From Enterococcus mediterraneensis (lineage in GTDB: Bacteria; Bacillota; Bacilli; Lactobacillales; Enterococcaceae), in assembly GCF_900604485.1 (NCBI RefSeq), contig NZ_UWOP01000001.1, positions 501,001-565,000 on the forward strand: 64,000 bases of DNA, written 5' to 3'. Made by a program: the position numbers and the translations under genes. The number at the start of each line of letters is the position of its first letter. The first letter of the stretch is position 1. This document shows positions 55,353 through 64,000 of the stretch, in pieces. The notes under the pieces were generated by a model that saw only the letters and a list, made by a program, of their open reading frames with translations, was not told where the DNA came from and ran no database searches.

Positions 55353-55404
55353 AAAAGCCCCGCATCCGACATATTAACAACATCTTGTCGGATGTGGGCT
55401 TTTT
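55352..55404. terminator. Bidirectional terminator between nrdG and dinB
   Basis: Arms starting AAAAAGCCCCGCATCCGACA (55352-55371) and closing at 55386-55404 (TGTCGGATGTGGGCTTTTT) pair over about 19 bases, with one mismatch or bulge. It lies between the two convergent genes and touches the nrdG stop. Confidence 0.92.
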
Positions 55405-55406
55405 AT

Positions 55407-56534
55407 TTAAAAGTCCTGCTCGCTTTCTCCCCAGAGCGGCAGCCGGATGTTCTCATAAGTCACAGGATCCAAATTGGTCACCGTGATCCCTAACAGTCGG
55501 ATCCCCTTTTCTAGTCCTAAAATCTCTTCCCAAATCAGACTGGCTTGAGAAAAAATCGCTTCTTTTTTACTAACATATGTCGGTAAAGTCACACGTTTGG
55601 TGATAGTGGAATAATCTGTATAGCGGACTTTTAGGACTATCGTTTTCCCATGCTTTTGGACCCGTTTTAAGGAAAAATCGACCTTTTCAGAAAGCTGCCG
55701 CAACTGAGTTAAGACTTCTTCTTCTGTAGTCAGCGGATTACCATATGTATGCTCTTTCCCTACCGATTTGCGTTCCCGTGTCACTTTGACAGGAGAATCA
55801 TGGATCCCTCTTACTTTTCGATACAAGGAATACCCCATTTTCCCAAAATACCGGATCAGTTCCATCTCGCTTTTTTGATAGAGATCAGCGCCGGTAAAAA
55901 TATTCAGTTCATGCATTTTCGGTACGGTCTTCTTACCAATACCGTGAAACTTCTCAATAGGCAGTTCTTTTAAAAATTCCACCGCGTCTTCTGGTGTAAC
56001 GACTGTCAATCCCCGCGGTTTTTGAAAATCTGACGCAAGCTTCGCTAAAAATTTATTGTAGCTGACGCCTGCCGAACAAGTTAAGTGCGTCTCCCGCCAA
56101 ATATCCCGCTGGATCATACGAGCGACTTTGATGGCAGACCGGCTGTTGACTTTGTTTTCAGTGACATCCAAATAGGCTTCATCGATGGACATCGGTTCGA
56201 TCAGATCGGTGTATCGCTGGAAGACTTCACGAACTTGCTGGGAAACTTCTCGATACTTCTCATGATTTCCTGGCACAAAAATCGCTTGCGGGCATAATTC
56301 ATAGGCTTTTTGCGCGCTCATTGCTGAATGGATACCATATTGACGGGCGAGATAATTGGCGGTGGTCACGACCCCGCGCCCGCCTGTATCGCTGGGATGG
56401 CGGGCGATCACTAATGGATGTTTTGCTAATTCAGGATTATCCCGTTCTTCTACCGAAGCAAAAAACGCATCCATATCGATATGGATGATTTTTCTAGAAG
56501 TATCGTTTTTTAACGGAAATTGTAATTCCGACAT
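55407..56534 (-). CDS. dinB: DNA polymerase IV (Y family)
   Basis: A 375-residue translesion polymerase. IIHIDMDAFFASVEERDNP (core DMDAFFASVE), the palm motif SIDEAYLDVT (about 103-112), SAGVSYNKFLAKLASDFQKP and GIGKKTVPKM (helix-hairpin-helix) are all present. The end GESEQDF may be a weak beta-clamp motif. AAAGGCGGTGG precedes the ATG at 56534. It lies behind a promoter with a LexA-like box. Confidence 0.96.
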   Translation of the reverse strand: MSELQFPLKNDTSRKIIHIDMDAFFASVEERDNPELAKHPLVIARHPSDTGGRGVVTTANYLARQYGIHSAMSAQKAYELCPQAIFVPGNHEKYREVSQQVREVFQRYTDLIEPMSIDEAYLDVTENKVNSRSAIKVARMIQRDIWRETHLTCSAGVSYNKFLAKLASDFQKPRGLTVVTPEDAVEFLKELPIEKFHGIGKKTVPKMHELNIFTGADLYQKSEMELIRYFGKMGYSLYRKVRGIHDSPVKVTRERKSVGKEHTYGNPLTTEEEVLTQLRQLSEKVDFSLKRVQKHGKTIVLKVRYTDYSTITKRVTLPTYVSKKEAIFSQASLIWEEILGLEKGIRLLGITVTNLDPVTYENIRLPLWGESEQDF

Positions 56535-56557
56535 CCTCGCCACCGCCTTTCTTCCTC

Positions 56558-56586
56558 ATTATAACCAAACGAACGTTCCCATTCAA
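56558..56586 (-). promoter_or_regulatory. dinB: dinB promoter with embedded LexA-like box
   Basis: On the minus strand TTGAAT (56586-56581), 17 bases and TATAAT (56563-56558) form a strong promoter. The spacer carries GGAACGTTCGTTTG (56579-56566), close to the Gram-positive LexA consensus CGAACRNRYGTTYC. SOS control is inferred from the match, position and gene. Confidence 0.72.
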
Positions 56587-56647
56587 TTTTTGCTGACATT
56601 TTTTATGAAAACTAAGAGATTTATCCCATTTTAAGACATTTTTCCAC

Positions 56648-56681
56648 AAAAAAATACGCTCCTTTTGTCAGGAACGCATTT
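56648..56681 (-). terminator. Terminator after rsmI
   Basis: On the minus strand AAATGCGTTCC, an 8-base loop and GGAGCGTATTT (two G-U pairs) are followed by TTTT. The stretch from here to the rsmI stop (56682-56789) shows no other feature. Confidence 0.75.
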
Positions 56682-56789
56682 CTTCTTTAATTTATTATTT
56701 GTACAAGTGAATTTATCCAAGCAACTTCTTTCAGGGTCTCTGCTTCAAAGAAACTTTTTTATCTGAGATCTAGGATATCCAAATTGGTT

Positions 56790-57659
56790 TCATTCGATTC
56801 CATGAAATTCTTTGTAGACGACCTGTTTTTTCACTTGATTGCGTTGGGCTACTTCTTTGATAGCCGCATTGGGTTTCATGCCTTCTTGGACCAATTCTTC
56901 TACTTGCTCTTTCAACGATTTATCTGTGACGACAGCTGCGGCGGTTTCCTCTCCTTCATTTCCAGAAACCAATAAGCAGCATTCTCCTTTGATCTCGTTT
57001 TCTTCCAAATAATCTGCCAGTTCAGCCAAACTTCCCCGCAAATATTCTTCGTGGATCTTAGTCAGTTCGCGACAGATCACCGCTTGACGTTCCGAACCAA
57101 AAACATCAGCGATCTGTTTGACAGTCCCTCCGATCCGATAAGGAGATTCATAAAAAATCAAGGTACTCTTTTCAGCTTTCAATGCCTCTAATGCCTGCAC
57201 CTGTTCTTTTTTCTTTCGAGGAAGAAAACCGTAAAATACATTCGGCTGCGGCGATAATCCCGAAGCGATCAATGCCGTCAGTCCCGCGGTAGGTCCTGGC
57301 AGGGAGACGACGGGGATCTCTTCTTCAATACAAGCCACCACTAATTCGTGTCCCGGGTCACTGATGGAAGGCATCCCGGCATCACTGACTTGCGCGATGG
57401 AATCACCTTTTTTTAATAGCTCCAACAATTGCGGGATGCGTTCACGATAATTATGTTCATGAAGGCTTTTTTGAGGGGTCTCGATCTCAAAATGATTCAG
57501 TAATTTTTGCGTATTCCGAGTATCCTCACTAGCGATCCAAGCGACTTCTTTTAAAGTCCGCACGCTGCGGAAAGTCATATCTTCTAAATTACCGATAGGT
57601 GTGGGAACTAGATACAAGATACCCGTCTGCTGGTCTTTAAAACTGCGCTGTTTTTTCAT
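56790..57659 (-). CDS. rsmI: RsmI, 16S rRNA 2'-O-methyltransferase (C1402)
   Basis: A 289-residue SAM methyltransferase of the tetrapyrrole-methylase fold. LYLVPTPIGNLEDMTFR (about 16-32), SEDTRNTQKLLNHF, VSDAGMPSISDPG and PGPTAGLTALIASGL are diagnostic. It modifies the same nucleotide as RsmH. The C-terminus is a small helical domain (PNAAIKEVAQRNQVKKQVVY). The ATG at 57659 has GAGGAGTGG upstream; a longer open frame is ignored. Confidence 0.95.
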   Translation of the reverse strand: MKKQRSFKDQQTGILYLVPTPIGNLEDMTFRSVRTLKEVAWIASEDTRNTQKLLNHFEIETPQKSLHEHNYRERIPQLLELLKKGDSIAQVSDAGMPSISDPGHELVVACIEEEIPVVSLPGPTAGLTALIASGLSPQPNVFYGFLPRKKKEQVQALEALKAEKSTLIFYESPYRIGGTVKQIADVFGSERQAVICRELTKIHEEYLRGSLAELADYLEENEIKGECCLLVSGNEGEETAAAVVTDKSLKEQVEELVQEGMKPNAAIKEVAQRNQVKKQVVYKEFHGIE

Positions 57660-57685
57660 TTGCAGCACCACTCCTCTACAAAAAG

Positions 57686-57799
57686 AAACTGTAACATAAG
57701 TCAATGCTACATCAACGAACCAAGCTCTGTGATCAAATATCTGTAAGAGCAATATAGAGTTTGGCAGTATTCTAGCATGGTAGGCTTATGTCACAGTTT
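57686..57799. repeat. 114-base imperfect palindrome between yabA and rsmI
   Basis: AAACTGTAACATAAG (57686-57700) pairs with CTTATGTCACAGTTT (57785-57799), one mismatch. Inner arms ATGCTA / TAGCAT extend the fold. T runs occur at both ends. It may terminate or attenuate transcription before rsmI, or be a small mobile-like palindrome. Confidence 0.55.
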
Positions 57800-57814
57800 T
57801 TTTACTATTTTCAA

Positions 57815-58168
57815 CTATTTTCCGCTCTCGCGATAGATGACTTCTAAACAAAAAGCACATGGTTCATCATGTTCCCGTCGCGATCCGTATAGATCATAAC
57901 AAACGTGGAAGCCTTCTTCATAGATTTTTTCTAAATTCATTCGCGATTTCGATAATTCTTGTTTTACTTTTTCTGCTGGAGCTTCCGCCACTTGATTCAA
58001 TTCACGGACATGATCTCTCAGCCTTTGGTTCTCCAACTCGAGTGTCGTATTTTTTTCAACGATCTCTTGCAATGCAAGTTTCATTTCTCCCAATTGGTTC
58101 AGAGAATTTTCTAATTCGAGTTCGAGCTTGTTCAGCCCGTCGTAAAGGGAGCGTTTATCCATGGTCAT
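57815..58168 (-). CDS. yabA: YabA, replication initiation control protein
   Basis: A 117-residue protein. An N-terminal coiled coil (about 1-60, Leu/Glu-rich) is followed by a C-terminal zinc domain with HVCYDLYGSRREHDEPCAFCLEVI (His, Cys and CxxC ligands; core EPCAFC). YabA binds DnaA and DnaN and restrains initiation. AGGTGA precedes the ATG at 58168, which overlaps the end of ricT by 14 bases. Confidence 0.93.
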   Translation of the reverse strand: MTMDKRSLYDGLNKLELELENSLNQLGEMKLALQEIVEKNTTLELENQRLRDHVRELNQVAEAPAEKVKQELSKSRMNLEKIYEEGFHVCYDLYGSRREHDEPCAFCLEVIYRESGK

Positions 58169-58991
58169 TGCTGTCACCTGCTTTAACAACATCTTTTAAT
58201 TCTTCGTAATCATATTCTACTGGGGTTTCTCTGCCAAGCAAGCGCACCTTTACCACGCGGCTCAAAAGATTGAGCCCCACCACTTTTCCTTTGCCTTCTG
58301 GCGTCAGGATCTCTTTGCCGTAATCAGGCAATTCTTTTTTTGCTTCTTCATAAGAATCATTTTCATATTTCAGACAGCACATCAAGCGTCCGCATAAACC
58401 AGAAATTTTCGTTGGATTCAAAGACAGGCCTTGATCTTTTGCCATTTTGATAGAGACCGGGATAAAATCGCCCAGAAATGTCGAACAGCATAATGGCCGC
58501 CCGCATGGACCGATCCCGCCTAATAATTTTGCTTCATCACGCACACCGATCTGCCGCAATTCGATGCGGGTCCGGAATTCACTGGCCAGATCTTTGACCA
58601 GTTCGCGAAAATCGACCCGTCCATCTGCCGTGAAATAAAAGATCATCTTGCTGCGATCAAATGTATATTCCACATGGATCAATTTCATCTCTAAACGATG
58701 GGCACTAACTTTCTTTTTGCCGATCTTTAGCGCTTTTTCTGCATCTCTGCGATTTTGTACATCTTTTTCTATATCTTTGGCGGTCGCTTTTGACAAAATA
58801 GGCTTCAGATCATCAGGAAGATCATCTGCGTCCATCACTTTTTTAGGGACAGCAATAGTAGCCAATTGTTTCGCCTGTTGCGACTCAACCAGAACTTTTT
58901 CATTATACGTATATTCAGACTTGCCGGGAGAAAAATAATAGATATGCCCCGCTTCTCGATAGCGGACCCCCACCACTTCTACCACTTTCAT
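58155..58991 (-). CDS. ricT: RicT (YaaT), PSP1-domain protein
   Basis: A 278-residue PSP1-domain protein. The Cys clusters GIGPCGRPLCCSTFLGDF and GLCGRLMCCLKYE supply iron-sulfur ligands in the RicAFT (YmcA/YlbF/YaaT) complex, which modulates RNase Y and maturation of operon mRNAs. Partners are not in this window. GAGAGGAGG precedes the ATG. Confidence 0.92.
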   Translation of the reverse strand: MKVVEVVGVRYREAGHIYYFSPGKSEYTYNEKVLVESQQAKQLATIAVPKKVMDADDLPDDLKPILSKATAKDIEKDVQNRRDAEKALKIGKKKVSAHRLEMKLIHVEYTFDRSKMIFYFTADGRVDFRELVKDLASEFRTRIELRQIGVRDEAKLLGGIGPCGRPLCCSTFLGDFIPVSIKMAKDQGLSLNPTKISGLCGRLMCCLKYENDSYEEAKKELPDYGKEILTPEGKGKVVGLNLLSRVVKVRLLGRETPVEYDYEELKDVVKAGDSNDHG

Positions 58992-59009
58992 CCTCCTCTC
59001 TTTCTGGAA

Positions 59010-59939
59010 CTATTTTTGATAAATGATTCGCAGTGCAAGCTGTTCTGCAACATTTTGAAACGAAACATTCGCTGTCAATTTCTGTTCTGCTTGCAGCAGT
59101 AATTCTAAAATACGTGTACTTTCTGTTGCAGATTCTGTGCTTCGATCACGTTTTATCCGATAATAAAATAACAACATCTGAAGTAATAATCTCTGTTGTT
59201 CCTTTTCTTTTGCTAAAGGTAAAATACGTTTTTGGACATATATAAATGCTTGTGGATCACGTTTTTCCAAATAAGTAAACCATTGCATAACAGTATCCTT
59301 AGCACCATTAAACCATTCATTTTGGTAGATTTCAACTGCTTTTTGATAACCATTTGTCAAACTTGCCAGAAGTTGGGCGGATTCTTTGCCGATTCCGTCT
59401 TTTACCAGTTTTTCAATCAAATGTTCAGGAGCCAATGGCAAAAAATGGATGATCTGACAGCGGGATTGGATCGTGGGTAAGATCCTTCCCAAAGCGTCTG
59501 TCTCTAAAAGCGCCAAAAAGCTTCCAGGCGGCTCTTCTAAAAATTTCAACAAGCTGTTGGCGGCACTAGCATTCATTTTATCAGCGTCTTGAATAATAAA
59601 GACTTGTTGGCGGCTTTCAAAGCCGCTTTTTGAAAATTCCGCCTGCAGCTGCCGAATCTGATCGACTTTGATCGTTTGTCCTTCCGGTTGGATGATCTGA
59701 ACGTCAGGATGTTCTCCCTGCTCGATACGACGGCAATTGTTGCAACGATTACAAGGCTCATCATCTTGCAGATCTGTACAAAACAAGCGCTTAGCCAACC
59801 AGCGGCTCATTGCCGCTTTACCGGTTCCCTGATCGCCTTCAAAAAGATAAGCATGAGCCAAACGCCCATGCTTCACACTTTTTTTTAATTGCGAGAAAAC
59901 AAGCGGCTGATATTCAGCTAAAAAATCGCGTTCTTCCAT
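59010..59939 (-). CDS. holB: DNA polymerase III delta' subunit
   Basis: A 309-residue clamp-loader subunit. HAYLFEGDQGTGKAAMSRWL contains a Walker A-like loop, CNRCNNCRRIEQGEHPD the zinc-binding module, and ADKMNASAANSLLKFLEEPP the SRC-adjacent region. It works with DnaX (62116-63840) and HolA. AGGAG precedes the ATG. It starts 12 bases past the darA stop. Confidence 0.95.
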   Translation of the reverse strand: MEERDFLAEYQPLVFSQLKKSVKHGRLAHAYLFEGDQGTGKAAMSRWLAKRLFCTDLQDDEPCNRCNNCRRIEQGEHPDVQIIQPEGQTIKVDQIRQLQAEFSKSGFESRQQVFIIQDADKMNASAANSLLKFLEEPPGSFLALLETDALGRILPTIQSRCQIIHFLPLAPEHLIEKLVKDGIGKESAQLLASLTNGYQKAVEIYQNEWFNGAKDTVMQWFTYLEKRDPQAFIYVQKRILPLAKEKEQQRLLLQMLLFYYRIKRDRSTESATESTRILELLLQAEQKLTANVSFQNVAEQLALRIIYQK

Positions 59940-59951
59940 TATTTTCTCCTA

Positions 59952-60281
59952 TTAATATTGATGAAACCCTTCAACTGGCAATACAAAAACAGTTGCTCCG
60001 CCAACTTCTACTTCTACAGGGTAAGGAACTTGTCCGTCTAATGAAATATCTAAAGACATTGGTGTCGATACGTACTGTTTGCGTGATTGGCAGGTCTTTT
60101 TGATCAATTCTAATGTTTCTTCTACCCGTTCATCATCGATCCCGATAATAAAGGTGCTGTTGCCGGCTTTTAAAAATCCGCCGGTGGAAGAAAGTTTCGT
60201 CGCACGAATATTCGCGTCGATAAATTCATTTGCCAAACGATTGCTGTCCTTGTCTTGAACAATAGCCATAATTAGTTTCAT
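59952..60281 (-). CDS. darA: Cyclic di-AMP receptor PII-like protein
   Basis: A 109-residue PII-like trimeric protein. MKLIMAIVQDKDSNRLANEF is the family start; RATKLSSTGGFLKAGNSTF (about 27-45) contributes the nucleotide site. DarA (PstA) binds cyclic di-AMP; the downstream effect is not well known. It is located between tmk and holB as in Bacillus yaaQ. Confidence 0.94.
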   Translation of the reverse strand: MKLIMAIVQDKDSNRLANEFIDANIRATKLSSTGGFLKAGNSTFIIGIDDERVEETLELIKKTCQSRKQYVSTPMSLDISLDGQVPYPVEVEVGGATVFVLPVEGFHQY

Positions 60282-60300
60282 CTTCTTGTCCTCCTATAAG

Positions 60301-60939
60301 TTAGAAATATTCGGGATAGGTTTCGGTGATTGCTGTAAAGCTCGCTTCCACGACTTCTTGCAGACTCATTCGTCCATCAACTTTGTGGATGCGTACCGGA
60401 TCTTCTTCCGCTAATTTCAAATATGCGTGACGTACACGCTGATGAAATTCTAAACTTTCCGTTTCCAAGCGATCCGCTTTGCCATGACGTGAACGGGCGA
60501 TCCGTTGCAAGCCTGTATCCGAATCTACATCTAAGTATAACGTAAAATCAGGTTTTGTGCCTTCGATTGCAAAATTATTGATTTTTTCGATTTCCGGAAT
60601 CCCGATCCGCCGACCAGCACCTTGGTATGCCAGAGAACTGTCAACAAATCGATCACAGATCACGATTTTCCCTTGTTCTAAAGCGGGAAGAATGACTTCC
60701 ACTAAATGTTGACGACGAGCAGCGGCATACAATAATGCTTCTGTCCGTTCATCCATCTCCCCATTTGCCGGATCTAAGATAATCTTACGGATCTTTTCTG
60801 AAATTTTTACTCCACCCGGTTCCCGGGTTTTTACGATCGGGCGTTTTGCTAATAGTTGCAACCGTGGATACAATTCATTCAATACACTGGTTTTGCCTGC
60901 GCCATCGGGTCCTTCAATCGTGATAAACAATCCATTCAC
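60301..60939 (-). CDS. tmk: Thymidylate kinase
   Basis: A 212-residue kinase that converts dTMP to dTDP. FITIEGPDGAGKTSVL holds the P-loop, KTREPGGVKISE the TREPGG motif, and CDRFVDSSLAYQGAGR the DR motif. A GTG start at 60939 has GGAGGA 7 bases upstream; an ATG 5 codons earlier contains the ribosome site. It lies downstream of recR, 63 bases after its stop. Confidence 0.96.
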   Translation of the reverse strand: MNGLFITIEGPDGAGKTSVLNELYPRLQLLAKRPIVKTREPGGVKISEKIRKIILDPANGEMDERTEALLYAAARRQHLVEVILPALEQGKIVICDRFVDSSLAYQGAGRRIGIPEIEKINNFAIEGTKPDFTLYLDVDSDTGLQRIARSRHGKADRLETESLEFHQRVRHAYLKLAEEDPVRIHKVDGRMSLQEVVEASFTAITETYPEYF

Positions 60940-61002
60940 GTCATTTTCCTCCATCTGTCCCGGTTATTCTTATTGTACCGGAAAACTCTCATTACTTATT
61001 TA

Positions 61003-61599
61003 TTAAAGCTCGCGACGACCTTCGACAGCCTTCAACAAAGTGACTTCATCCGCATATTCAATGTCGCTTCCCACTGAAAGCCCATGAGCTAACCGTGTCA
61101 CTTTGATGCCCGCTGGCTTGATCAAACGAGAAAGATACATTGCTGTTGCTTCCCCTTCTGTTGTTGCATTAGTAGCGATGATCACTTCTTTTACTTCCGC
61201 GTCATGCAGCCGTTGGATCAAAGAGGCGATATTGATATCTTCTGGTCCGGTTCCTTCCATCGGCGACAAAACACCGTGAAGCACATGATAAAGACCATGA
61301 TATTCCCGCATTTTTTCTAGCGCCATCACGTCTTTTGGTTCTTCCACCACTAAGATCGTCCCGCGGTCGCGATTAGGGTTGGCACAAATCTCGCAAGGGT
61401 CATCTTCTGTAATATTCCCGCAGATACTGCAAAAATGCAGATCGCGTTTCACGCTCAAAAGCGATTTCGCAAATTCATTGACGACTTCATCTTTCATGTC
61501 GATGGTATAAAAAGCTAACCGAGTCGCAGTCTTTTGACCGATACCCGGCAGTTTCATATAGCTGTCGATCAATTTTGCAATTGGTTCTGGGTATTGCAT
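61003..61599 (-). CDS. recR: RecR, recombination mediator
   Basis: A 198-residue protein. The HhH motif [17 protein letters not shown] is followed by a zinc finger with CSICG and CEIC pairs and a Toprim domain ([28 protein letters not shown]). It forms a ring clamp with RecF/RecO to load RecA. AGGAG precedes the ATG. It follows ybaB by 23 bases. Confidence 0.97.
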   Translation of the reverse strand: MQYPEPIAKLIDSYMKLPGIGQKTATRLAFYTIDMKDEVVNEFAKSLLSVKRDLHFCSICGNITEDDPCEICANPNRDRGTILVVEEPKDVMALEKMREYHGLYHVLHGVLSPMEGTGPEDINIASLIQRLHDAEVKEVIIATNATTEGEATAMYLSRLIKPAGIKVTRLAHGLSVGSDIEYADEVTLLKAVEGRREL

Positions 61600-61622
61600 C
61601 AGCTATTACTCCTAACGATAGG

Positions 61623-61937
61623 TTAAAACCCAGGTAAACCTTTCGTGTATTTACCCATAGTTTTTTCCGTTTCTTTTTCTACTTTTGCTAACGCATCATT
61701 AACCGCCATGATCACAAGATCTTGCAACATTTCTGGATCTTCTGGATCAACGATTTCTGGTGCGATCGCGATTTCTTTCATTTTACGGTCACCGGTAAAG
61801 GTCGCTTTCACATAACCGCTTGTCGATTCTCCGATAAATTCTTGTTCATTCAAGGCTTCTTGGGCCTTCACCATTTCTTTTTGCATTTTTTGTACTTGTT
61901 TCATCATACCTTGCATATTTCCCATGCCACGCATCAT
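61623..61937 (-). CDS. YbaB/EbfC-family nucleoid-associated protein
   Basis: A 104-residue dimeric DNA-binding protein. The Met/Gln-rich start [19 protein letters not shown] and [18 protein letters not shown] are characteristic. It is located between dnaX and recR, the standard order. GAGGAGTG precedes the ATG. Confidence 0.95.
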   Translation of the reverse strand: MMRGMGNMQGMMKQVQKMQKEMVKAQEALNEQEFIGESTSGYVKATFTGDRKMKEIAIAPEIVDPEDPEMLQDLVIMAVNDALAKVEKETEKTMGKYTKGLPGF

Positions 61938-61966
61938 TGAAGATCACTCCTCGTTCCTAATATAGT

Positions 61967-61987
61967 AAGGATTTTTTCAAAATCCTT
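61967..61987. repeat. Hairpin between dnaX and ybaB
   Basis: AAGGATTTT and AAAATCCTT (61967-61987) form a 9-base stem; a further TTCCACT/AGTGGAA pair lies at about 62010-62040. Neither is followed by a U tract. They may lower or protect expression of ybaB-recR. Confidence 0.4.
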
Positions 61988-62115
61988 CTGTTTGTCACTC
62001 CGTATACCATTCCACTAACTTATTTCTTAGCAAGTGGAACTGGCATCCTTGTTCCTATTATTGTAAGAATTTTATTCTAGCATTTTATCATTTTCTTGTT
62101 GTCTTTGACAGCAGT

Positions 62116-63840
62116 TTAATCGTTTTGGATTTGTGCTAGATTGCCAAATAGTTCTTGGGCTTTCAGTACAACTTCCTCATCTTCTTTTTCGGGAGCTGGT
62201 TCTTCTGTTTCATCATCAGATTTTGCTGAACCGTTGACAAAATCACTCCGCAACTGCGGCCAGCTTTCATCTGTGATATAGATGGGCTTTGGCGCGTAAT
62301 CAGGGATCATACGGCTGATATTGTTATGGATCGCCAGCTCTAATTCCTGATCTCCCGCGGCTTTTTGACAAACGATCTCGTAATCAAAAGCAATCACTAA
62401 ACCGTTGGGACTTGCCGCTTTTGGCTCGCTGGATCGCAAGACCGCCCGTTGTGTGACTGAAAGACTCATCAACAGATCTTCCCAAACATTCTTGACGTTG
62501 ATCAGATTTTCTTTGGTAGCTTCCCGCAACACAGTGAACACTTGCTCCCGCGGTACTCGATAAGTAGTCGCTTTAGTGCGGTTTGTTTGTGAAACAGGAG
62601 ATACTGTTTCATTTTTATGATTTACAGTTGGATTGGTTTTCAACTGTTGGATCTCTTTTTGCAGCGTCTCTATTTGTTTTTTCAGCTCTCGGATCTCCCC
62701 GTTATCGTAAGGAGCAGGCGCCTGTCCAGCGACAGATTCTACCGTTTGGGGAGCTGTTGGTGAAGTGTTCGCTAATTTTACCGTTGCTACTTCTAAATAA
62801 ATGGTCGGGCTATTCGTAAAGCGGACTTCATTTTGCGTTTCATTCAAAATATTGATCCACTGATAAATAATCGGTGCTGAGACTTCCGCGGCTAATTGTT
62901 TGAAGGCATCTGTCAGATGACCGGATTTTTCATCCAATAGTTTCGGTGCCTGTTGATAGATCAACAGATCGCGACAATAGACTAATAGATTTTCCAGTAA
63001 CCGTCGCGCTTCTTTTCCTGATGCCAACATCTCTTGCAATTCTGTCAGTGCTTGTGCGCTATCAGATGTATAACATGAATGGATAAATTGATCCATCATC
63101 TCATAGGTCAAACTGCCTGTGACTTCCATCGCATCTTGCAACGTCACTTTTTCATTACTAAAAGAGATCGCCTGATCCAAAATACTCAATGCGTCCCGCA
63201 TCCCGCCTTCTGCCGCACGGGCGATCACATACAATGCTTCTTCCTCGAAATCAATATTGCTTTCTTTCAGCACATGGATCAAATGTCCAACAATATCTTG
63301 TGTATCGATTCGTTTGAAATCAAAGCGCTGTGTACGAGAAATGATCGTTGCCGGGATCTTATGAGGTTCGGTCGTTGCCAAAATAAATACCACATTTTTT
63401 CTAGGTTCTTCCAGCGTTTTTAAAAGCGCGTTGAACGCACCGGTAGAAAGCATGTGGACTTCATCGATGATATACACTTTGTATTTGGCATTCGTAGGAG
63501 CGTAGTTGGCTCGATCACGAATAAAACGAATTTCTTCCACGCCGTTGTTGCTGGCCGCATCGATCTCGATCACATCTTCTTGCGTACCGGCTGTGATGGA
63601 ACGGCAAATATCACAGTGATTACAAGGCTCGCCATCATGGCTGTTGGGACAGTTGATGGCCTTCGCAAAAATTTTGGCCGCACTTGTCTTCCCTGTCCCT
63701 CTTGGCCCGGTAAACAAATAGGCATGAGAGATCTGTTCTTGAACGATTGCATTTTTCAGCGTTTGGGTAATCGCTTTTTGACCGACAACATCATCGAATC
63801 TTTGCGAACGCCATACGCGATATAGTGCTTGATAAGCCAT
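62116..63840 (-). CDS. dnaX: DNA polymerase III gamma/tau subunit
   Basis: A 574-residue clamp-loader ATPase. MAYQALYRVWRSQRFDDVVG is the start; Walker A GPRGTGKTS (about 43-51), zinc motif CPNSHDGEPCNHCDIC, Walker B YKVYIIDEVHML and sensor-1 region follow. Domain III lies at 240-370, then a Gln/Lys coiled linker and a tau-like C-terminus. AGGTGAGG precedes the ATG at 63840. I did not find a convincing slippery frameshift site. Confidence 0.96.
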   Translation of the reverse strand: MAYQALYRVWRSQRFDDVVGQKAITQTLKNAIVQEQISHAYLFTGPRGTGKTSAAKIFAKAINCPNSHDGEPCNHCDICRSITAGTQEDVIEIDAASNNGVEEIRFIRDRANYAPTNAKYKVYIIDEVHMLSTGAFNALLKTLEEPRKNVVFILATTEPHKIPATIISRTQRFDFKRIDTQDIVGHLIHVLKESNIDFEEEALYVIARAAEGGMRDALSILDQAISFSNEKVTLQDAMEVTGSLTYEMMDQFIHSCYTSDSAQALTELQEMLASGKEARRLLENLLVYCRDLLIYQQAPKLLDEKSGHLTDAFKQLAAEVSAPIIYQWINILNETQNEVRFTNSPTIYLEVATVKLANTSPTAPQTVESVAGQAPAPYDNGEIRELKKQIETLQKEIQQLKTNPTVNHKNETVSPVSQTNRTKATTYRVPREQVFTVLREATKENLINVKNVWEDLLMSLSVTQRAVLRSSEPKAASPNGLVIAFDYEIVCQKAAGDQELELAIHNNISRMIPDYAPKPIYITDESWPQLRSDFVNGSAKSDDETEEPAPEKEDEEVVLKAQELFGNLAQIQND

Positions 63841-63952
63841 CCTTTTCCTCACCTTTTTTCAAATTCGCTATCTATTATTATACGAAATTTCCCGATAAAA
63901 AACTAGGTTTCCTACGCTCTTTTAATAATTCACTGCTTGACTAGCATCTATT

Positions 63953-63981
63953 TTCTTGGAAATCAGCAGCTATGGTATAAT
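63953..63981 (+). promoter_or_regulatory. Candidate promoter for a plus-strand gene beyond the window
   Basis: An extended -10, TG followed one base later by TATAAT (63976-63981), with a weak -35 TTCTTG (63953-63958) 17 bases upstream, points out of the window. Confidence 0.45.
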
Positions 63982-64000
63982 AAATAAAACACTTGAAATA

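Noticed and set aside
62600-62720. Programmed frameshift producing a short DnaX form
   Set aside because: A run of A in the linker is not in the reading frame needed for a classic slippery heptamer with a downstream stem.
1-64000. Prophage, insertion sequence, integron or CRISPR array
   Set aside because: No transposase, integrase, phage structural gene or regularly spaced repeat was found; gene order is largely housekeeping.

Overview
The window is a contiguous stretch of chromosome from a low-GC Gram-positive bacterium of the order Lactobacillales, very probably Enterococcus. The reasons are gene order (dcw cluster, efp-asp23-nusB-folD-xseAB-ispA-tlyA-argR-recN, rplU-prp-rpmA, dnaX-ybaB-recR-tmk-darA-holB-ricT-yabA-rsmI), strong AAGGAGG ribosome sites, a LevR/sigma-54 mannose PTS, and the lack of dxs beside ispA, as expected of mevalonate-pathway lactic acid bacteria. 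No phage, insertion sequence, CRISPR array or rRNA was seen. Species cannot be fixed by eye.

Layout. Bases 1-12.9 kb hold the division and wall cluster on the minus strand (mraZ, rsmH, ftsL, PASTA-type PBP, mraY, murD, murG, divIB, ftsA, ftsZ, yggS, sepF), with a three-repeat MraZ operator at its head. A CorA-type Mg transporter and a 38-residue membrane peptide follow on the plus strand. Bases 14.4-26.6 kb hold recN back to an Xaa-Pro peptidase, a syntenic housekeeping string interrupted by lrgAB and an Mga-like regulator. Bases 27-34 kb carry a mannose-type PTS operon behind a near-perfect sigma-54 promoter and the giant activator LevR; a GATACACT motif recurs on both sides of levR. Bases 34.5-37.2 kb hold an acetyltransferase, a lipid kinase and rplU-prp-rpmA with an L21-leader-like 5' region.

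Bases 37.4-49.2 kb are mixed: a uracil-DNA glycosylase-like protein, an O-methyltransferase, tRNA-Arg(TCT), small unknown genes (one with a cre-like site), a T-box-controlled archaeal-type proS, lipoate ligase, an MBL hydrolase, a DUF975 protein and an M42 peptidase. The oddest locus is 40.8-43.4 kb: a SipW-like signal peptidase and a 7-TM histidine-kinase-like protein are divergently arranged, and both lack their catalytic residues.

Bases 49.4-52.2 kb hold a BceAB-like ABC transporter whose permease is cut by an in-frame TAA. Bases 52.3-55.4 kb hold nrdD-nrdG behind two NrdR-box-like sites, and 55.4-56.6 kb holds dinB with a LexA-like box in its promoter. The remainder is the replication and recombination string from rsmI to dnaX. 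Start codons were chosen from visible ribosome sites, so several genes are shorter than their longest open frame.
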